A stretch of DNA of 34,318 nucleotides, from assembly GCA_041652935.1 (NCBI GenBank), contig JBAZGH010000005.1, positions 1-34,318 of the forward strand, written 5' to 3'. The number at the start of each line of letters is the position of its first letter. The stretch's first letter is position 1. Both the position numbers and the translations under genes were made by a program. The notes beneath the pieces were generated by a model. It worked only from the letters and a program-made list of their open reading frames with translations, did no database searches and had not been told where the DNA came from. The DNA comes from JBAZGH01 sp041652935. GTDB taxonomy: Bacteria > Patescibacteriota > Patescibacteriia > Patescibacteriales > XYC2-FULL-47-12. Below, piece after piece: positions 29,667 through 34,318 of the stretch.

Positions 29667-29740
29667 GGGCTCATAGTTCAGCTGGTTAGAATGCCTGCTT
29701 TGCAAGCAGGAGGTCGTGGGTTCGAATCCCACTGAGTCCA
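29667..29740 (+). tRNA. tRNA-Ala (anticodon TGC)
   Basis: Acceptor GGGCTCA/TGAGTCC with G3-U70, the alanine identity element. Anticodon stem CCTGC/GCAGG with loop TTTGCAA (TGC), T-arm GGGTTCGAATCCC and discriminator A. Its 3' half is tandemly repeated downstream. Confidence 0.95.
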
Positions 29741-29938
29741 CATAACAAAATAAAAATACCTGCTTTGTTTACCCGCCTACTGCGTAGCAGTTGGGCGGGC
29801 AAGCAGGAGGTCGTGGGTTCGAATCCCACTGAGTCCACATAACAAAATAAAAATACCTGCTTTGTTTACCCGCCTACTGCGTAGCAGTTGGGCGGGCAAG
29901 CAGGAGGTCGTGGGTTCGAATCCCTTTAGGTCCACCAT
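29703..29938 (+). repeat. 97-bp tandem repeats of the tRNA-Ala 3' half with an inserted palindrome
   Basis: CAAGCAGGAGGTCGTGGGTT begins at 29703, 29800 and 29897 (period 97). Units 1 and 2 match through the tRNA 3' end and an AT-rich spacer, then CCTGCTTTG, then palindrome CCCGCC-TACTGCGTAGCAGTTG-GGCGGG. In the copies the anticodon-loop sequence TTTG/CAAG is split by the palindrome. Copy 3 ends differently (CCCTTTAGGTCCACC). Confidence 0.88.
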
Positions 29939-29942
29939 ACTA

Positions 29943-29984
29943 AAAAAGTTCTGAACAGGCTGATGCCAAGTTCGGAACTTTTTT
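29943..29984. terminator. Bidirectional terminator between tRNA-Ala repeats and the Nramp-like gene
   Basis: AAAAAGTTCTGAAC pairs with GTTCGGAACTTTTTT, and both strands end in a T run. It serves the + strand tRNA and the - strand transporter. Confidence 0.85.
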
Positions 29985-30014
29985 GTTTTTAGAAAAATAT
30001 TTGTATATTTGTAT

Positions 30015-31403
30015 TTAATTTGTAATTAGTAGACTATCCCAAATCGTCATCGCGCTAAAAAAACCAAAAAATAAAAATATTAAAAATATTATTAATTTAC
30101 GCCAAACTTTTGCTTGAAATTTTGATGGTAAAATTTTATAATTCATCCAATTTACCAAGCCAACATGAACAAACATAGCCACCGCATTAATAACTGCTCC
30201 TAAAATAATTAGTAACTTTGGATCATAAATATTTAATAAAAACAGAACTATTCCAAAAGCAATCTGCGCCCATAAAAATACGAAGTATATTTTTGATAAA
30301 TTAACTTTACCGTCAGCTTTGCCGCCCAATTTCTTGAGCGCAAAATTTTCCGACATTATTCTAGAGGTAGAATCCAAAACACCAAGTTGAGTTTGAAACA
30401 GCATTACTGCCACCACAAATAAGAACAATGTTCCGGCCCAAGGAACTAATAAGCTGCGCATAGCCACTCCTTCGTTTATTACAAAATTTATTCCTTCACT
30501 GTTGGTCGGATTGCCGAAAGCAGTTACATATGCCAACAGCATAAGCAGGCACATTGCCAGTGCGCCTAAAAACCAAAAAATTAATAAATGCTCTAAATTA
30601 ATCTTCTTCCACCAAGCTTTAAAATTTTCTATATTTTGCTTATTAACCTCAAACTCTTCGCCACTTAATTTAAGCGTTTGCTGTTTGCTGCCCCGGAAAA
30701 GGCCGGCTATTTTCTGCGAATATTTTCCCATACCATAACCCTTTTCTCTGATATAAATTGACTGGGTTAAATTTAAATTTCCGCCCGCGCCGGCATAGGC
30801 AAAGGCACCGATAAATAAAGCAAAGCTCATTCCGGCCGGCCAGAATAAAAATTCATTGCCAATGCCGACAACTCCCCGACCCATGGCCGCCCAGTCAGTG
30901 CCGCGCGCCAGAATAAAAGTTAAAACTAGAATAAAGGGAATTCCTAAAAAAATAATTGTTTTAGTAATTTTTTCCATCATCCCGTAAACAGTCTTGCCAA
31001 TGCTTAACACTAGTCCGATTAGCAATAAAAACAAAATGGCTGTCCATTTAAAATTAGTCCAGCCAAGAACAAAAGAAAAAACCTGCGCTGAGGCAGCAAT
31101 AATGCCCGGCAGTCCAAAACCTAAAAAAGTGGAAATTATGAACCAATAAGCTGTCCATTTCCATAATTTATTCATACCGACAAAAACCGACTCGCCCTTG
31201 ACTAGGGCGTAGCGTTCTATCTCCATGTTCATAAAAAACTGGAAAGTTATTCCCAATACTGCGCCCCAGACGATTCCCAGCCCGTAGTTAGAACTTAGAT
31301 AAGGCCAGAGAATTACTTCGCCGGATCCCAGCCCCAGCGCTAAAATAATAAAACTTGGTCCGAGGAGTTTTGCAAGTTTAATTGGTTTGGGGAATATTTT
31401 CAT
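30015..31403 (-). CDS. Nramp-like (SLC11-related) membrane transporter
   Basis: 462 aa, about 11 membrane helices. The N-terminus KLLGPSFIILALGLGSGEVI LWP aligns in style with Nramp TM1, but the metal-binding DPGN is replaced by GSGE, as in a divergent branch of the superfamily. FQFFMNMEIERYALVKGESV matches TM3 of that branch. TM6, which normally carries MPH, reads GAFAYAGAGGNLNLTQSIYI, so the Mn2+/Fe2+ ligands are missing and the substrate may differ. A cytoplasmic insert (about 222-258) precedes the next helix. Monocistronic, with terminator 29943-29984. Confidence 0.75.
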   Translation of the reverse strand: MKIFPKPIKLAKLLGPSFIILALGLGSGEVILWPYLSSNYGLGIVWGAVLGITFQFFMNMEIERYALVKGESVFVGMNKLWKWTAYWFIISTFLGFGLPGIIAASAQVFSFVLGWTNFKWTAILFLLLIGLVLSIGKTVYGMMEKITKTIIFLGIPFILVLTFILARGTDWAAMGRGVVGIGNEFLFWPAGMSFALFIGAFAYAGAGGNLNLTQSIYIREKGYGMGKYSQKIAGLFRGSKQQTLKLSGEEFEVNKQNIENFKAWWKKINLEHLLIFWFLGALAMCLLMLLAYVTAFGNPTNSEGINFVINEGVAMRSLLVPWAGTLFLFVVAVMLFQTQLGVLDSTSRIMSENFALKKLGGKADGKVNLSKIYFVFLWAQIAFGIVLFLLNIYDPKLLIILGAVINAVAMFVHVGLVNWMNYKILPSKFQAKVWRKLIIFLIFLFFGFFSAMTIWDSLLITN

Positions 31404-31471
31404 AATTATGCTTTATTTTTTATTTATTACTAATATTATTGTACCAAAGTTTTAAAAATTTTCATAAAAAT

Positions 31472-31504
31472 AAAAAACGCATCCTGTTAAGAAGGCGTTT
31501 TTTT
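31472..31504. terminator. Bidirectional terminator after the sigma-factor operon
   Basis: AAAAAACGC and GCGTTTTTT with a 14-nt loop, directly after the stop of the 31517-32131 gene (- strand). Confidence 0.85.
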
Positions 31505-31516
31505 ATCCCTATGCTT

Positions 31517-32131
31517 TTATTGGGCAACTTGCATTCTGCCCATGCCCCGGCCATGCCCGAAGCCAATTCCTAAATCTTCTTTTATTTGGCGCGCCTCTTC
31601 AAACTTTCCTTCCCGCATCAGCTGGTGCGCTTCAACTATAGCCGCAAAATCTTCCTCGGTAACTTCTTCCGCCATTGGCCGGCCGGCCATTAATTCTTTC
31701 CAGGCGGCGTAATCATTATTAGCAACCGCATCCATAATAGCTTGGCGGTCTGCATCAGATTCAGCCCCCCGCATCTTATGTTTTTCCATCTTCATATTAA
31801 GGCCCAATTCTTCTCTAATTTGTTTTGCCTCGTCAAATTTGCCGTCCTTCATTAATTGATGCATCTCCACAAATCGGCCAAAATTTTCTTCAATAATTTT
31901 TTCTGTAATCGGATTATCACCCATTAATTCTTTCCAGGCGGCGTAATCCTGATTATCGATCGCCTCAATCATTGCTTCATGCTGTTCTACATTAAAACGC
32001 GAGCCCCTGAATTTATCATTATTATCATTATCACTATCGCCTTGGTAAGCGTAAGTGGCGCCGGCAACGAGGGCGGTAGTAGCAACTACGCCGACTGCGG
32101 CCGCTAAATATTTAGTATAATCTTTTTTCAT
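31517..32131 (-). CDS. Exported protein with two helical repeats
   Basis: 204 aa, family not named. Signal peptide MKKDYTKYLAAAVGVVATTA then LVAGATYAY. Two copies of a ~65-aa unit follow (about 50-110 and 128-190): AI.N.DYAAWKELM...P..E...EE.F...VE.HQLM..GKF.EA.QI.E.LG. The C-terminus is Gly/His/Met-rich (GFGHGRGMGRM), and His/Met clusters also occur at 110-118, suggesting possible metal binding (inference). It follows the sigma/anti-sigma genes, separated by a palindromic element, and may be their output or sensor. It is predicted helical and extracytoplasmic. Confidence 0.75.
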   Translation of the reverse strand: MKKDYTKYLAAAVGVVATTALVAGATYAYQGDSDNDNNDKFRGSRFNVEQHEAMIEAIDNQDYAAWKELMGDNPITEKIIEENFGRFVEMHQLMKDGKFDEAKQIREELGLNMKMEKHKMRGAESDADRQAIMDAVANNDYAAWKELMAGRPMAEEVTEEDFAAIVEAHQLMREGKFEEARQIKEDLGIGFGHGRGMGRMQVAQ

Positions 32132-32148
32132 ATATTTGCCTCACTTTT

Positions 32149-32239
32149 GTCATTTTGAGAAGCGTAGTGATAGCGAAGCGGCAAAGAATCTATTAACCTA
32201 GCAGATTCTTTACTATATTGGCGCTTAACTCGGGATGAC
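32149..32239. repeat. 91-bp palindromic element between the anti-sigma-like and exported-protein genes
   Basis: Begins GTCATTTTGAGAAGCGTAGT and ends AACTCGGGATGAC, with inner AGATTCTTT/AAAGAATCT arms. Same length and terminal GTCAT as the element in miaB (3013-3103). Confidence 0.75.
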
Positions 32240-32306
32240 AATTATATTATTAAAATTCGCTTCATTTTCTACTACGCAAGCTGATTTTATTTTCTTTCGT
32301 TTTTTA

Positions 32307-33023
32307 TTAGTTTTTTGCTTCCATTGTTCTGAACCCGAACATCGGCCTTATTTCCTCGGCAATAAAAAGAAATTCTGCTTCTCTTTCTCCAGTAATGCTT
32401 ACAAGCTCATCTTCATCTAATTTTATTATCGGCGGCATTCGGCAATCATCACAAAAAACCGTCCATATTTGTTTATCAAAATCACTTAATTCAAACTTGC
32501 TTTCCGCAATTGTTCTGGTTATTTTGCCTGCCAAAATTCCTTTTTCCGGGTTGAACATAATTGCCCGGCGCCCAGGCATTACATCTGGATAGTGGGGGAT
32601 ATGCATCATTGCCCGGCGCTCAATAAATTCTCCGCTTTTAAAACCTTTGTGCCAAGCGACTCCAAAAGATACGCTTACTAGAAATAAAATTGTTAATACT
32701 ATCGGGAAAGCATATTTATATCCATGTTTGGTATTTTTAAAAACATAGTAAGCGGCCGCGCCAAAAGCAATGAATAAAATAATCCAAAAGTAGGGCAAGC
32801 TTACAAAGAAAAATCTGCCGATTCCCCAGCCCAAACGGGGACGAAGCATCCAATCGGTGCTGGTGATATTAAAAATAATTGCCGAAGTTACTATGCTGGC
32901 AATAACTACTAACAAAATAACGCCCATCCAAACAAAAATTTGCTTCAATACAAATTGCCAATGTCCCGTCGGCTTTATATCTTCCACTTTAATTTTGTTT
33001 AAAATTTTCTCTTTAATATTCAT
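32307..33023 (-). CDS. Membrane protein, putative anti-sigma factor
   Basis: 238 aa with three membrane helices: QIFVWMGVILLVVIASIVTS, FFVSLPYFWIILFIAFGAAA and AFPIVLTILFLVSVSFGVAW. A C-terminal soluble domain of ~100 aa follows (MPGRRAIMFNPEKGILAGKI, then TVFCDDCRMPP with a CDDC pair). It has no recognised zinc-anti-sigma motif, and the anti-sigma role is inferred only from its position 27 bp after the ECF sigma gene. The CDDC pair could bind metal or respond to redox. Confidence 0.7.
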   Translation of the reverse strand: MNIKEKILNKIKVEDIKPTGHWQFVLKQIFVWMGVILLVVIASIVTSAIIFNITSTDWMLRPRLGWGIGRFFFVSLPYFWIILFIAFGAAAYYVFKNTKHGYKYAFPIVLTILFLVSVSFGVAWHKGFKSGEFIERRAMMHIPHYPDVMPGRRAIMFNPEKGILAGKITRTIAESKFELSDFDKQIWTVFCDDCRMPPIIKLDEDELVSITGEREAEFLFIAEEIRPMFGFRTMEAKN

Positions 33024-33050
33024 ATAGTTTTATATTATCATTCTAAAATG

Positions 33051-33635
33051 TTAAAATTCTATCTTCATCTTCCCGGTTTCCTTTTTAAACTGTTTTTTAG
33101 CTCTATTAATTAAAGTCGCTATCGTGCCGGATGGTTTTTTTAAAATGTCAGAAATTTCTTCATAGGTTTTTTCCTCTAAAAATTTTAATATTAATACTTC
33201 ACGATATTTTATATCAATTTTTTTCAAAACTTTCTTAATATCATCGTAAATACTTTTATTCTCCACATCTTTATGGATATCCATTTCGGATGCTATATTA
33301 TCTAAAAATTCATCTATTTCTTCTCCGCCGACAAATTGGGGCTTAGCTTTTTTCTTGCGCCAATTGCTTATTATCTCATTGTGGGCTATCCGGTATATCC
33401 AAGACGAAAATTTTAAAGAGGGGTCAAATCCGTTTAAATTTTGGTAAACTTTTATAAAAATATCCTGTAGTAAATCTTCAGTATCTTCATTATTAAGCCC
33501 GGCAATCCTTTTAATATAATTAGCTATTTTTTTCTCATAGCGATCAACTATACACGCATAATAATCCTGATTTTTTAAAGCCAGGATGATTAGTTCTTCA
33601 TCGGATTTTTGGTCGCAATTTTTGTTTAGCTGCAT
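33051..33635 (-). CDS. ECF-type RNA polymerase sigma factor
   Basis: 194 aa. Region 2: YACIVDRYEKKIANYIKRIA, EDTEDLLQDIFIKVYQNL, FDPSLKFSSWIYRIAHNEII SNW. Region 4: IKYREVLILKFLEEKTYEEI and an HTH with KPSGTIATLINRAKKQFKKE. Regions 1.1 and 3 are absent, as in ECF sigmas. A - strand TATAAT at 33647-33642 ends only six bases before the ATG, so the mRNA may be leaderless. First gene of the operon sigma, membrane protein, exported repeat protein. Confidence 0.93.
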   Translation of the reverse strand: MQLNKNCDQKSDEELIILALKNQDYYACIVDRYEKKIANYIKRIAGLNNEDTEDLLQDIFIKVYQNLNGFDPSLKFSSWIYRIAHNEIISNWRKKKAKPQFVGGEEIDEFLDNIASEMDIHKDVENKSIYDDIKKVLKKIDIKYREVLILKFLEEKTYEEISDILKKPSGTIATLINRAKKQFKKETGKMKIEF

Positions 33636-33684
33636 AAAGCTATTATATCTAATACGCTCTTTTTTACAATTTTATTTCGCTCAC

Positions 33685-33712
33685 GCCCGCCCAATCGCGT
33701 AATTATTGGCGG
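33685..33712. repeat. Palindromic element near sigma-factor promoter
   Basis: GCCCGCCCAATCGCGTAATT then ATTGGCGG, a degenerate member of the CCCGCC...TGCGTAGCA...GGCGGG family found at tRNA-Ala and tmRNA. Confidence 0.55.
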
Positions 33713-33751
33713 ATTTCATCTATAAAAAATATTACTTGCAATCACGTAGGA

Positions 33752-33779
33752 TTGACAAAATAATTCAGTATGATATAAT
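33752..33779 (+). promoter_or_regulatory. Promoter of the tandem zinc-ribbon gene
   Basis: TTGACA (33752-33757), 16-bp spacer, TATAAT (33774-33779), both perfect hexamers. Leader about 58 nt, no clear Shine-Dalgarno. Confidence 0.85.
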
Positions 33780-33843
33780 ACTATCATAATTTAGTTAAAT
33801 TTACGTTTTTTTGTACTATAAAATTGCGTAAATAAAAGAGTAA

Positions 33844-34155
33844 ATGGATAATCAAAATTCTATGGGTGATCGCCAGATGTTTCAGGGCAACTGGTCATGC
33901 TCTGAGTGCGGAGCAGCTATCACCGAATTGCCATTTGAGCCAAATGGCACCTCGCCATTGTATTGCCGTGATTGCCACAGGCAAAAACGCGAAAGCCGTC
34001 AAAACAACAATAGAAGTTTTGGCGAGCGCAAAATGTACCAGGGCAACTGGTCATGCTCATCTTGCCAAGCTCCCATTACCGAGCTTCCGTTTGAGCCAAA
34101 AGACGATCAATCATTGCTATGCCGTGATTGCTATCGAGCGCAAAGAAACCAATAA
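33844..34155 (+). CDS. Tandem zinc-ribbon protein
   Basis: 103 aa made of two near-identical ~45-residue units: RQMFQGNWSCSECGAAITEL PFEP...LYCRDCHRQKR and RKMYQGNWSCSSCQAPITEL PFEP...LLCRDCYRAQR. Each has CxxC...CxxC, a treble-clef/ribbon-like zinc site of the CxxC-CxxC type. This family is frequent in CPR genomes and its function is unknown, with nucleic-acid or protein binding plausible. Strong promoter and own terminator suggest high expression as a single gene. Confidence 0.85.
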   Translation: MDNQNSMGDRQMFQGNWSCSECGAAITELPFEPNGTSPLYCRDCHRQKRESRQNNNRSFGERKMYQGNWSCSSCQAPITELPFEPKDDQSLLCRDCYRAQRNQ

Positions 34156-34186
34156 TTATAATAATTTTCACATATTATAAGTATTA

Positions 34187-34217
34187 CAAAAACCACTGTT
34201 ATAAAACGGTGGTTTTT
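34187..34217 (+). terminator. Terminator of the tandem zinc-ribbon gene
   Basis: AAAAACCAC-TGTTATAAAAC-GGTGGTTTTT followed by T-rich sequence. Confidence 0.85.
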
Positions 34218-34227
34218 GGTTTTTCAT

Positions 34228-34256
34228 TTGACAAAATTATTTAGATGTGCTATTAT
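34228..34256 (+). promoter_or_regulatory. Promoter reading out of the window
   Basis: TTGACA (34228-34233), 17-bp spacer, TATTAT (34251-34256). No ORF begins before 34318, so its gene lies beyond the right edge. Confidence 0.75.
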
Positions 34257-34318
34257 AACACATAACCTAAAAGACTACCTTTTTCTGTATCAGATTAAAA
34301 TATCTGGCCTTAAAAACT

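Noticed and set aside
29703..29938. Regular 97-bp repeats as a CRISPR array
   Set aside because: Spacers are identical, not unique, the repeat is a tRNA fragment, and no cas gene is present.
1..34318. UGA recoded as glycine (Gracilibacteria/SR1 type code)
   Set aside because: Several genes end naturally at TGA (DGR target, PiT-like gene, small Cys-rich gene) followed by terminators or spacers.

Overview
This 34.3 kb window looks like a chromosomal segment of a Candidate Phyla Radiation (Patescibacteria, probably Parcubacteria/ABY1-like) bacterium. The evidence is a low-GC genome of small housekeeping genes, compact operons, many genes without a clear Shine-Dalgarno, smpB next to a tmRNA with an unusual long tag, archaeal/eukaryal-type Elp3, DUF5320/DUF134 and tandem zinc-ribbon proteins, and a diversity-generating retroelement (DGR) whose target resembles those of CPR genomes. 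Standard stop usage (including TGA) argues against the UGA-recoding CPR lineages. Lineage is inferred from gene content and no search was run.

Layout. 1-630: N-terminal part of an exported protein with a duplicated module. 720-3684 (mostly -): tRNA-Gly, dus, a DUF559 endonuclease bracketed by inverted palindromic repeats, and miaB without its TRAM domain. 3718-6261: a DGR with reverse transcriptase (-), avd on the opposite strand sharing a CATATG start site with the RT, a template repeat (TR), a terminator, and a target gene ending in the variable repeat (VR). TR and VR differ at 19 positions and all 19 are TR adenines. The target gene carries a 2-bp frameshift. 6480-13426: elp3, nfo, tRNA-Arg, a small Zn protein, an EamA transporter, mnmA, a PiT-like transporter, a candidate structured RNA and trmB. 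13452-18100 (-): inositol-monophosphatase family, a membrane-anchored protein, yraN, a thioredoxin/CcdA fusion, DUF134, DUF5320, lspA and a DksA/TraR protein. 18100-20800: an AT-rich intergenic block with DnaA-box-like sites, tRNA-Cys, a 3D-domain protein with an attenuator-like leader, and a four-tRNA cluster. 21029-25741 (+): smpB, ssrA, infC, rpmI, rplT, secG and a peptide-binding protein. 25755-29740 (+): tRNA-Leu, RNase J, a LysM/M23 peptidase, a small membrane protein and tRNA-Ala followed by 97-bp tandem copies of its 3' half. 30015-34155: an Nramp-like transporter, an ECF sigma factor with a putative anti-sigma and a repeat-containing exported protein, and a tandem zinc-ribbon protein.

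Themes. (1) RNA biology dominates: tRNA modification (dus, miaB, elp3, mnmA, trmB), ribosome rescue, translation initiation and RNA decay, plus nine tRNAs. (2) The window is peppered with GC-rich palindromic repeats of several families, many inserted in frame inside conserved enzymes (dus, miaB, elp3, nfo, trmB) and some attached to duplicated 3' ends of tRNA-Ala and tmRNA. (3) The DGR shows an antisense avd, a poly-C tract in avd and a frameshift in the target, which together suggest switchable or decaying diversification.
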